A stretch of DNA of 62,000 nucleotides from Phoronis australis (taxonomy: Eukaryota; Phoronida; Phoronidae): contig NMRA01000044.1 in NCBI GenBank assembly GCA_002633005.1, positions 55,041 through 117,040 of the forward strand, in the 5' to 3' direction. The translations under genes were made by a program, and so were the position numbers. Shown here piece after piece: positions 1-10,381 of this stretch (position 1 is the stretch's first letter; each line of letters starts with the position of its first letter). Below the pieces are notes generated by a model that was not told where the DNA came from, made no database searches, and was given only the letters and a program-made list of their open reading frames with translations.

Positions 1-127
1 CAAACCCCCCTCCCGACCTCCCCCCATTCGGTGCTATGCGCATCTACAATCGTGGTTCAGTTTGCGCAAATGTTTACAGCCGGACAAAATGTTGGGCCCC
101 CCCTTGTGATATCCTAGATCCGCCACT
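1..127. mobile_element. right-end fragment of a CCTAGATCCGCC-terminated repeat
   Basis: C-rich sequence ending in atcctagatccgccactg. The same end closes the element at 14354-14710, and a diverged form opens the element at 47131. Only the right end lies inside the window. No coding content is seen. Confidence 0.45.
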
Positions 128-2485
128 GTCATGTACGCTCTCTCGGTAGGTTTTGCGTATGTATTATCCAGAGAGAAAAAAAAACAGTAAAGCAGTCAAG
201 CAGTTCAGCAGTCCGAGTAAAGCAGTTAACAGTTAAACAGTTGAGAGAATAGACCGCTGGCGAATTGTATGAAGATAACGCGTGTAAACGCGAGAGCAGA
301 TCGAATTCTGGAAACAGGGGACAAAAGAGTAGGGAGAATTGATAGTTCATCTCGTTTCCCACTGTATGCGGGTGTCGATAGCTGAAGCTACATACAGCAC
401 AATAGCAATTATGACAGGTTGAGTAGGCACAGTGAAAAGAGAATCAGCGGTTACAGCGACAGTCAATAGAGAGCCAGCTATAGAGACAGCAGGTTACTGA
501 TTCAGCGAGTGTAACAGTTGCTGGAAGTGTCACAGAAGTTCATCAGAAGTCAAGGCTTCGCAGCACTGGCTGGAGCGTAGAACAGCCATTACGTCGGACG
601 TTTTGTTTAAGTAGGCATGTGAACTTACGGTCGAGATTAATAAAGGATTAACTCGAACCAATCTTCAGTCTATCATCGCACCGAAAGATATTAGCACCGG
701 TCTGTAACTACCTGTGCCCACCCACTGCACACACGGGGAAAACGAGACATAACTTAGTTATTGTTGAAGTCAGTAGCACCAGTAGCTACAACAATGTTGT
801 TATTGTTGTCCATTTATATTCTATCATTAACCCCCCCCCTTCGCTGCGGGCCTGTAATATTATTAATAAAAGTAAAAAGTTAAAACATAAACTAGAATCT
901 TTGTTTAATTCAACTGCAAATCAGTCACTATTTCCAAAAAACTAATATGTAGTGGTTGGATACACCCTCCCCCAAATGGGGATGACGGGGGTCTGTCGCC
1001 ACGGTGACAGAGCAGCTTATACAAAATCTATGAATAAATAATTTGAACGTGTCTTACATGTATATTCACTATGAAAACAAAAATCGAACAGTTCCGTTGC
1101 CCGCATATCTGTGTCGTGCAAATGAAATGATTGGCAATCTAACTGAACTGAAAAAATACCCCCACTCGTTATTCCCATGAATTGCAAATAACAAGTTCGC
1201 AACATGAACGAAATGTTTTATCTACGTTACAGCTTTGATAGTTTCCACGCAATCAAACACGACCATACGAAGGTGCCGCAGGGATGTTTTCAGCCTTTTT
1301 GGAGAACACCATATCAAACATAAAAATATGGACTGTTCCAAAGAGAGGTCAACAACTGAAGTTTTTCCTCCTGCGTTGCAATGACAATTTTTAGTGAAAC
1401 AATGTTCACCATCTGGCGTAGTTTGGGTGGTTCAGGGCAAAGAATGAATCTAGCATTGTCGGGAAAATGCTGATATAGCCACTGACGTCACTGGTCTTGA
1501 CACATCTCTGGAGTTCTGTGTGGGCTCGGATTATAACGATCTTTCCGTTCCTTTCAAGAATTGAAGTCATTACCATTTGGATTAAGGATCAATTAGTCGT
1601 GAAACCAAACCCACAGCGGTCATAAGTCTGTTTTTGCCATTGAAGGCGTGCTAATAGCCGCTTTACTGTAGACGGCTCATACAAGTTATGCAGACTCCGT
1701 GAAGAGATCCAGAGTCCACTGACGACAGAACCACCACAAGAATAAATATATTACAAAAGAAGGAAAATCTAGAGTTTAATTTTACTTACGTTTTAATACA
1801 ACTTGTCCATGGCAGAATAGAATACCCAGGGTTCAGTAAACATAACAGACGTGTTCACAAATTACCAAATAAGTGGCGCAAACACGACTTGGTTTACCTG
1901 TACTTCAGTGCTCAAGGTAATGAACAGAGAGCAGTCAATGTGAACAGTGACCTAGAATTTCACAATACAGTGTTTGCTTCTAGGGAAAAAACCCTCAACA
2001 AAAGAAATCGATAACGTCATACGAAGTTATTGTTTACGTTGCTTACGATGGCTGAGCTGCAGGTAAACACTAAAAGTTTTTATAACCATTCGTCCTACAA
2101 TGCATCAAGATTGACCATGTAAATAAGATTAGTCGTTAGTCGTGTGACACAATGCATTAATTTTTTTCCACTTACGTTTTGTCTATGTTGACGAATTCTG
2201 AAGATCAGCACGTATAGCATATGTAGACTCCTAGCTTGACAATTATTGACTAAAAACGTTACATTAGATCACTTATTTTGTTTATTTCAAGAAATTGAAT
2301 CCATAAAGGTCAATTTCGATAGAGTAAAGCTTTGTAACATGCAACATGTGACTACCGGTCTACAATACAAACATCTAATAGCGGATTTGCAGCGACGCCA
2401 TATTGAAATTAGGTTAATATGGTGCATTGTGGGTGCTGTGGTCAGGATTCCGAAAGCGGCCATAGTATCTAGCATAATACGCGGT
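128..2485. other. intergenic, no gene recognised
   Basis: Only short open frames without recognisable domains. A poly-C tract lies near 831-840. The frame of the THAP sequence is open from 2246, but nothing upstream of the ATG at 2486 resembles the domain. Confidence 0.5.
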
Positions 2486-3822
2486 ATGAGCGCGAAGAAA
2501 ACTTACGGCGGATACACTTGTTGTGTTCCTGGCTGCTTCAAAAACAACAAGAGAGATAAAAATCTGAGTTTTTATGTGTTGCCTGCAAACCAAGAACTTC
2601 GTGAAAAATGGATAAACAACATTAGGAGAGCTGGGAGTAAGGGGAGATTTAGCGCATTCAAACCAACGCGGGGCCATCTAGTAGGCAACACGTAGCCCCT
2701 CGGTTGGCCATATAGGGGCTACAATACTTCCATTCGCTTTCTGTATTCATTTCGTTACTTCAGTGTATTTTAAACTGGCCGTGACCGGATTTGGGATACC
2801 GATTTCGAGTTTTCACCTCGTCAAAAATACAATCTACAATTAAAACTTTAAAAAACACTTACTTTCATCATTGGTCCTTTCTACTTCTACACATATCTTT
2901 GATGAAGCTTAGTTGTGAGAATTAAGTTGACTTTGGTGAAGAATTACAACTTCACTTTTTTGGTTGCCGTTAATTTTATCACCGCGTGCGCGATAACCAC
3001 AAAGCATGTCAACTGAATCACGTGAGTTAGGCAAAGGTTAGCGTGAGACTGAGCGAAGTGCGTGACGCTAGCGCGCGACACTTGTAAAATAGCATGAGAA
3101 GGTATCGGGTGAAACTTGTAAGATGTGTGTCCCTTGGACTTTTTATTCGTCAACATGCGTAATTTCACGTAACTTCCTCAAAATGGCACCCGGTAACTGA
3201 GAGAAACTCGAGCAAACCGCGACAGATTTTCATCGATTTGTTCAAGTTTTGGTGACTAAATTGTATCCAAAGTCGTGGTATGTGTTAATTATAACTCCGT
3301 GTTCCTATATGTATGGTTCATTTGATTTTATTTGCTGTATTTTGAAATGAGTAACTTTTTGTGAGGATGTACTATCGCCCCTGAATGCCTGCGGCATCTA
3401 GTGCGATGTAGTAATTGCCTAGGGGCCATCGTGTGTGCAGCGAACATTTTCCTGGTGGAACAACATTCGGACGGAGTTTGCTCTTAAAATTAACGTCTCT
3501 AGCATATCCCTGGCGAAAGCTACAAAAGTTAAGCAACCCAAGAACTCTCAACTTGTCTGAAACCGGAGATTTCGAAATCAACGCCGATGAACATGACGAC
3601 AGTCGTGCCCTTGGTCACACGGTCACTGATCATAGCTACGCTGTGTTTACAAACGAGAGAAAGGACTTGCTTGGTATTATAAAGCAAAAAAATGAAACAT
3701 GGTTTTTAGTTTGCAAATCACTCCAAATGCACACAGTATCCAGCCTGGTCAAGACATGCCTGACCACAAGCTATCCCATGAGCCTTCGCGAAGGAAGTAA
3801 CCCGCGCATGCGCAATGCGTAA
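2486..3822 (+). pseudogene. THAP-domain zinc-finger ORF broken by an insertion
   Basis: The ATG at 2486 opens a THAP (C2CH) DNA-binding domain: the zinc pair in CCVPGC, then NLSFYVLP, then EKWINNIRR, reaching FKPTR near 2671. The frame then stops at 2693. The missing second half of the domain (GHRVCSEHF, with its Cys and His ligands) appears at 3424-3450 in the frame reaching 3822. The two halves are separated by an insert at 2679-3421 flanked by the 9-bp repeat GGGGCCATC at 2670-2678 and 3422-3430. Removing the insert and one repeat (752 bp) rejoins the domain in frame. THAP domains occur in DNA-binding regulators and in P-element-type transposases. The sequence after the domain is not recognised, so either origin is possible. 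The copy is probably non-functional. Confidence 0.7.
2679..3421. mobile_element. 743-bp non-coding insert in the THAP ORF, with 9-bp target repeat
   Basis: Bounded by GGGGCCATC on both sides. Its ends carry the short inverted motif TAGGCAA (2682-2688) and TTGCCTA (3415-3421). The body, from cacgtagcccctcggttggc onward, matches 26148-26740 and, more weakly, 57330-57785 on the same strand. No protein frame is evident, so it is a non-autonomous element. A 9-bp target duplication would fit Mutator-like or similar DNA transposons, but the superfamily is not established. Confidence 0.65.
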
Positions 3823-4411
3823 TTCGTCTGCGCTGTAAATCCGCTATACCCAGATAATACAAACTGCCCGAATCAAAATTCTCAAAGAACTCAGATTTTA
3901 ACGTTTTTCAACATTACTTAAACATATGGAAATTGTTCGCAAAATGATATTTGCTAAATTCCTTTACAATTGAGTGAAACTGAAAGCTGCTAACGTAAAT
4001 CTGAATAGAAGTTACACACATAAAATGTGTATTTCTGATTCCACATTTCTGGTATTACCGCAAGTGACATATTCTCACCTCTCTTGTTAACACCAGAAAT
4101 CTTACTTTCTCTAAAATTAAAAAATGCGCCGAACATCTTATTGCATCTATAGTAAGCCTTCTCTCAATTCACGGTGCCAACATAGGTCGAACAACAAACA
4201 TGTAGAAAGTACGGACAGTAAAAGCATGAATTAATCTGTTTCCGTAATTAGTTTTTATGTCCTTAAACCATTTAAAGAATCTTAATGTACGTGTAAAGAA
4301 GCGAAGCAAATACAATTTTTATAAACAATTATACTTTCAGTTTTAAGATCATGTAGAATTTCCGCTTTAGTTGAGGGGTTTTATGATCTACTCTTATTTA
4401 CAATGTATTAG
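3823..4411. other. AT-rich spacer, nothing recognised
   Basis: No coding frame, repeat or RNA signature could be supported here. Confidence 0.4.
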
Positions 4412-4962
4412 AGACAAATAAAACAACACGAGAATAATATATATATTTAGTTGTGTTCGGAATTTCAGGGTCACAGCTCTACAAATAATTATGTCACAGA
4501 AGAAACCAGATGGATGTGTGTGTTAACTTTTGTTATTAAGGAACCCATCTGGTTCCTTATTAACAAAAGTGTTAACACACACATTTAAGATACCCAGAGC
4601 TTAATTCAATATCGTATACTGAGTGGCACAGGTTAGTATAGTACCAAATGAGTACATAAAACGAAATGGGTATTGGCCGATTGCCTATATGTACCAAGTG
4701 GGTCGAGCAAAACGGCAAATTCAATAATAAGTACCAAATGGTACACACTACCAAATGGGTAAATATCATACAAAGTACCAAGTGGGTACACCAAACAGCC
4801 AACTGGGCTATAACAACCTGCAAAGCAGGTTCCGGACAAGCCGAGTAAAAAGACCAGCCGGAGTGATAAAAAAGATATTGTAAGGAACGTGGTGTTGTGG
4901 CTCAGTTTATGCCACATGGACAGAGTTTTTCATGGATGAACAATCCTGTCCTTCTCCACGAC
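4412..4962 (+). repeat. dispersed ~500-bp repeat, copy 1
   Basis: Collinear with 46211-46714, from gacaaataaaacaacac to ggatgaacaatcctgtcc. The core carries about six short units of the type taccaaatgggta, separated by variable bases. Both copies end in a segment with ggaacgtggtgttgtggctc and a facing gccacat. Frames inside it are by-products of the repeat. Confidence 0.75.
4515..4583. repeat. 30-bp inverted repeat (hairpin) inside the 4.4-kb repeat
   Basis: The left arm begins tgtgtgtgttaac and ends aaggaac at 4544. After a short loop (ccatctg) the right arm reads back gttcctta to gttaacacacaca. The match is near perfect apart from a 2-base difference. The other copy at 46.2 kb has only a short relic of this hairpin. 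Confidence 0.7.
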
Positions 4963-5611
4963 TTGCTTGGGGGGCCGTGACCCTGGTAGAGAATGGACGG
5001 ATAGGAGTGGCAATTTAGGTATGAGAAGTTCAGTTAAACAAATATCATCTGGTGCCCCAAATTTCACGAAAAACATGTACAAGGGGTAAAATAAGCACGC
5101 AAAATGTTTTCCAAAACCACAGTTTGAACAAACTCCCGAAGGATTTGATGCGAGGATAAAGGCAATAAAGATTAATTAGGTCTTCAGAATCCTCTTTCAC
5201 AAAAGAGCGCATATTGCCGAGTCCTAAACTACAATTTTATGTAAAAAGATTTACAACTTATGACTTCATGCGATAGTCTGAATTGAGTTTCATATCAAAA
5301 GTAAAACAGGATCATGAATAATAGAGTTTTCACCACCACTTTTACAGTACGATGGAAAATATTTAATAGAGTAAATGTTAATTAAGTGAGTATAATTTTT
5401 ATTTTAACACTCACTAAATATGATCTTAAAAAATTAGCAAAACATGACGAAGTAACAAACACAGAATATACTTCAAAGGGACAAAAATATTTTCCTATAG
5501 ATTGAAATATTCCATAAACTTCTGAACCTGGTGGGGGATAGCCAAATCTCACACAAAAGTTTCGATAACAAGGTTAATGGACTCATAAACACGGCCCACG
5601 CCCTTACAAAA
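4963..5611. other. AT-rich spacer, nothing recognised
   Basis: No supported gene or repeat boundary. Confidence 0.35.
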
Positions 5612-6063
5612 ATGAACTTAAGTTTTCATCGAAAAACTTAAGTTTTTGGTCTGAAAAACTTAAGTTTTCATTCACGAAAACTTAAGTTTTTGGCGAAAAC
5701 TTTAGTATTTTGGAACAAGTTTTTTGGAACGAACTTAAGTTTTCATAACTTAAGTTTTTGAAAAACTTAAGTTTTTGAAAACTTAAGTTTTTGAAAAACT
5801 TAAGTTCTGAAAACTTAAGTTTTTCAAAAACTTAAGTTCTGAAAACTTAAGTTTTTCAAAAACTTAAGTTCTGTAAACTTAAGTTTTTCAAAAACTTAAG
5901 TTTTTAGAAAACTTAAGTTTTAAAAACTTAAGTTCGTTCCAAAAAACTTGTTCCAAAATACTTAAGTTTTTGAAAAACTTAAGTTTTGGAACAAGTTTTT
6001 AGTAACAAACATAAGTCATCAAAACTTAAGTTTTTGAAAACTAAGTTTTCCGAACATAAGTTT
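5612..6063. repeat. AAACTTAAGTTTT palindromic array
   Basis: About 25-30 occurrences of the palindrome aacttaagtt, separated by 3-8 bases of A, T or G, with two flanking ttccaaaatacttaagt-type units. The repeated unit is self-complementary, so the whole 450 bp can fold on itself. The spacing is too irregular for a clean satellite. Confidence 0.85.
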
Positions 6064-6772
6064 TCAAGGAACTAGCACGACTCACGGACCTGCAAACACC
6101 GTCCACTGACTCACAAACACGGGAACGGCTCACAAAACACGATCCATTCACCCAAATACACGGGACACGGACTCATATTCATGAGGAAACAGGGTTAACG
6201 GACCGCCAAAGACGGGTCACGGTCTCATCGGCTTTCCTGGGTCAGCTGACATCTACATTGTGTCCATAAACCGTGTAGGTGCCCTCAAGTATCAAAATCG
6301 TACCATCGACATAAAGCACGGTTTTGCACATACGCATTTCTGTACTGTCATCTATTTGATGCGTTTGATTTCATTTCTTGGAGACTGAAACTGTCAAACA
6401 CAGGATAAACAAAAACAAAGATATTGGGCCACCATGACGACAGTATCCTGATGCGAACCCACGTTGTAATACACATAGCATGTATCCGTTATTTAAAAGG
6501 CTAACACAATCGACAAAGTCTTTATCAAGATCGTCAAAGGCCAACAGTAATGGAATATTGGTTTTTCCGTAAATTCCATGACATCACATACTAGTGGCGA
6601 ATGTTTAACAAAAAGGAAAACCTGTTTTTGAAAAATCGTTTTTGGTTTTCATGAATAGATGCATAATTGCTACTTTTAGGCGCAGAGCAATACAACTGGA
6701 TAGAATTTTCTAACTGAAATTGACCGCAGTTATTGACCTCCCACTTTCAAATACTCTTCTCGTTTTCCTTGC
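6064..6772. other. spacer, nothing recognised
   Basis: The first 110 bases contain three short ca-rich phrases of the type actcacaaacacggg. No gene is seen. Confidence 0.35.
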
Positions 6773-6964
6773 TTAGGGATAATACTTATAGTTCCTTGTT
6801 GTAACTGTAGCGGTTATCTCATGATAGCTAAAATGAAGTGCTCGAAAGAGAAAAACAGAAATTTCACTCCAAAAGAACTTATAGAATTCGGTTGTAAATC
6901 CGTCTGTGCCAGGAGTTTCACAATTTTTCACAGAGTTTAGAGCTTCGTTGACTAACTGTCTCAT
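6773..6964 (-). mobile_element. L1/Tx1-like LINE reverse-transcriptase fragment
   Basis: The minus-strand frame has ETPGTDGFTTEFYKFFW. This is the KTPGxDGFxxEFYKxFW block at the start of the reverse-transcriptase domain of L1/Tx1-type non-LTR retrotransposons. It is followed by a degraded version of the block around the next RT motif (KYYPKQGKREEYLK just past the stop). It is short and truncated, with no other LINE parts nearby on this strand. Confidence 0.7.
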
Positions 6965-7284
6965 TAAATTGTTCTTGTTCTGATAGCTTAACCTTAGGAA
7001 TTTCTTCGCAATCTGTAATACTAGTTATTGAGTTTAACATCAACTGGAACCACGGCTTTGTTTTCGTAGAGCGACTTATAAAAATCTCTGAATGTCATAA
7101 GCAATTATTTTACTTCGGTCTTGAGTACTAACATCATGAGTGTATGAAAAGAAATTACTGGTGGAACCATAAGCTGGCGCTGCAGAAATGTATTCAACGA
7201 TAGAGAACGTTTTCATTTTTAACAGCTTGGTTGAAAAATGCTTATCAAAATAAAAATCAAAACCATTTTAATGTGTTCACATAG

Positions 7285-8300
7285 ATTTCAGCAAAGCATT
7301 TGATTCGATACATAGAACAAACTTGCTCTATGTGCTGGTATCAAAAGGTTTGGTTGGACCACTGTTGAGAATTCTTCAGAGTATGTATTCAATTGTAAAT
7401 GCTAAAACAAAGACTGAATAGGGAATAAAATGTCAACCTTTTGAGTGCAAGACTAGAGTCAGACGAGACTGTATGTTGAGCCCATTAATATTCTTTTTGC
7501 ACATGTATATTAATGAACTTCTATTCAAATGAAAACTGGAAAGTGGTGTAGAACACGCTATTGAAAATTTGTTTTATTACTACAAGTGTATGTCAAAGAT
7601 GTTACTGTAGTTGCCGACTCTAATGCTGAGTCACAGAGACGACTGTACTGTACTAACATCAAGAAATCACATATAATTGTGTTCAAGAAACGATGGCAAT
7701 TGAAAAAAGCAGAATATGGTATTAGAGGGGACTTGTTTACCGCACATATTTAGGGATTGTAATTTCTATTAGATTAAGTTTAACAACGTGCTGCAGGACA
7801 ATTGCACAAAAGGCAAGCTAACCAAATAATTTGAAGAAACATTTTCTGTGTCAAATGGTCCTTACGTGTATTAGAATAATTGCATTGTTAGCTTTTAAGT
7901 AGTATGAAACAATGATAGCACCCGTTTTATTCTGTGGAGCAGAAATATCGGTTACTGGCCATAGAAAAAATTGAAAATGTTCAAATAAAATTCTGTAAAT
8001 GGCTTTTGTCGAATGATATTAAGACAATCAACGCCATGACAAAAAAGAGTTTGATGGCCGTCATGATTTTCACTTGTTGTATATGTGTATGCCGATAAAA
8101 TATATTTGAGAATGCAACAGCATCGATTTGGACATTATTTTCCCACGCATCAATATGAAATAAGGCTAGGACTACATGCTGCGGATTTTTTCCACAGGAT
8201 GTTTTTCAACTGCTGGAGTTCCAAAATTTGGACTGCGAAAAAAGGAGATAGTTTGTTGCATGTAGTGTTATCTTTTTTGACAACTGATGAAAAAAATCAT
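7285..8300 (+). mobile_element. decayed LINE reverse transcriptase, second lineage
   Basis: Plus-strand frames contain DFSKAFDSIHR at 7286, the catalytic-domain block of many non-LTR RTs, then LLRILQSMYS, FECKTRVRRDCMLSPL (degraded VRQGCxLSP) and, near 7960, IENVQIKFCKWLL, typical of the C-terminal connection region. Stops and frameshifts break the frame repeatedly and the YADD catalytic box is not readable. It is unrelated to the opposite-strand L1-like piece next to it. It is an old, dead copy. Confidence 0.75.
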
Positions 8301-8369
8301 TTGTAAGTTCAAGGTATTTTTCCAACGTATATTTTCTCCTACATTTGTATTTCAAGTGGAATACTTAGC

Positions 8370-8530
8370 TACAGCACACATCACGAATTTTTGTCAAATT
8401 TGCCGACCGGTCGGCTAATTTTTTGCCGACCGGCAGCCGGCAGCAGTGCCGACTCATAAGGCGACCCACCAGCCGACTCCACAGCCGACCCTTGATTGCC
8501 GACTGGCCATCAGCCGACCCACTAGTCGGC
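8370..8530. repeat. GCCGAC-rich repeat with conserved end, copy 1
   Basis: Starts with acagcacacatcacgaattt, passes into gccgaccggtcggc, then a run of irregular gccgac/gccgaccc words to 8530. The same end in opposite orientation is at 12757-12793. Confidence 0.65.
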
Positions 8531-10097
8531 TGCTATTTTCAGGCTAGAGTAGCAGTTTCGTAATAGGTTGTCAGGCTGATACCGCTTTGCGTGCAGATGC
8601 ATATTCGTCTCGGCAAAGGGTCAAATAAATTAACCTAGTTTTACTGTGTTTCCATTACATGAGTTCACATCGGTTGTGTTCATTGACGCCACTAATTCGA
8701 AGGTTGGAGGCAACATTGGATTAAGGACAATGGAACAAGTTTTGGATAACAAAACGTTAAAGTTTTCTTTACATTTGATCTTTTGGCTCAAACGTTAACA
8801 AATGACATTAGATTGCCTGCTTCCCAGTCGCCGCAGTCATTTTGTAAACGCTGCTTTTTTACAGTCTTCGCCCACACTTGTTTTTTGTTTGTGTTACGCC
8901 GAACTGCATCTTTTTGCGTTTTTAAAGGAGCATGCCATCCAAAAAACAACCAAATTTGTATCAATTTAGATCGAGTAGTTCTACTCCATAACGGCACGTA
9001 CGGTTGCGTAACCTGACACCTGACGGCAGACGGAGGTGTTGAAATTATCCAATGACGTCATCGGTTTCACACGCAGTCTGTTCAGCAGTTCACAGCACGG
9101 GTTACTGGCGTCAGTTTATCGCTTGAAGTCATCGTTTAACACCAATAAATCATCAAACTTCGATGTAAAACCCTTAAAAACACACAGACTTGTTATAAAA
9201 ACGTGTTGTTTTATTTCGCTCTTACGGACTTATTGATATTTGGACACACCGTAGCCTACAAAGTTCGGCAGGCCAATAAGGTCCGTAGCAGGAGTTTGGG
9301 GTCGGACTAGATAATTTCGAAGTATTTTCCGTGAGATACAGACAGGAGAACCTAGATCTGTGTTGTTTAGACTTGTGATTTTTTGAGTTCTAAACACAAA
9401 ACGCTTGTTAGCCTGACCAGTGGCTCGGAGCACGATCAGGCCCGTCGCGGCCGGTCGGATAATGACTCGTTATCCCCACCAATGGCTCGGAAACTGATCA
9501 GACATCAAGAACAAAAACCAGCCAAAGTTCAGTGGAAACTAAACTTTCAGTCAAGAAAATGCTATACTAGTGAGCCAAAGTAATGTGCACGTGATTATGT
9601 TGGTGAATTAGCCACGAAACTGCAAATCTACTTACTCGTCGGGGGCCGCGAATTCAGGTTCCGCTTTGGCCACAGCACCGTCAGGGCAGAAGTTGTACAT
9701 TGACAATCATTATTTGAGTAATGTAAATGTAAGTAAAGATTCCCCTAAAACCCGGCCATGGGATGGAAATTGAGTTGTTTCACAACAATTTCTGTCAGCA
9801 AACACTAAATTAGCATGAGCTCACACGGCCTAGGTGTCCCGGCAATTAGTTTTATAGCACCTAAAGCCGGTAACGCAGTGATTTATTCATTGCTGGCTTC
9901 TCAAATCATTTGCTCTCACGAACACTCCAAAGGCATTACAAATTGCATCTAATGAAACAGACCTTGTTTCAGTTTTATATAAGTAATGGTTAGGGTGAGA
10001 ATTATTCATTTTGAAACAGAACGCTCAGTAATAAACGCCAACATGGCAACTCGCAATCCCGACTTAAGACGAGCTAGATCGAGCTCATCAGTCCCGA
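8531..10097. other. intergenic, no gene recognised
   Basis: Only short open frames on both strands with no family signature, ending at an assembly gap. Confidence 0.4.
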
Positions 10098-10381
10098 NNN
10101 NNNNNNNNNNNNNNNNNNNNNNNNNNNNNNNNNNNNNNNNNNNNNNNNNNNNNNNNNNNNNNNNNNNNNNNNNNNNNNNNNNNNNNNNNNNNNNNNNNNN
10201 NNNNNNNNNNNNNNNNNNNNNNNNNNNNNNNNNNNNNNNNNNNNNNNNNNNNNNNNNNNNNNNNNNNNNNNNNNNNNNNNNNNNNNNNNNNNNNNNNNNN
10301 NNNNNNNNNNNNNNNNNNNNNNNNNNNNNNNNNNNNNNNNNNNNNNNNNNNNNNNNNNNNNNNNNNNNNNNNNNNNNNNNN
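10098..10381. other. assembly gap (284 N)
   Basis: Undetermined bases. Open frames that read across it have no meaning. Confidence 0.99.

Noticed and set aside
2679-3421. The stretch between the THAP halves as a normal intron
   Set aside because: The only donor and acceptor near the breaks (gt at 2681, ag at 3421-3422) would put the join out of frame and lose the zinc ligands, while the 9-bp flanking repeats explain it as an insertion.
5612-6063. CRISPR-like array
   Set aside because: The spacers are 3-8 bases and the unit is a simple palindrome; the genome is that of an animal.
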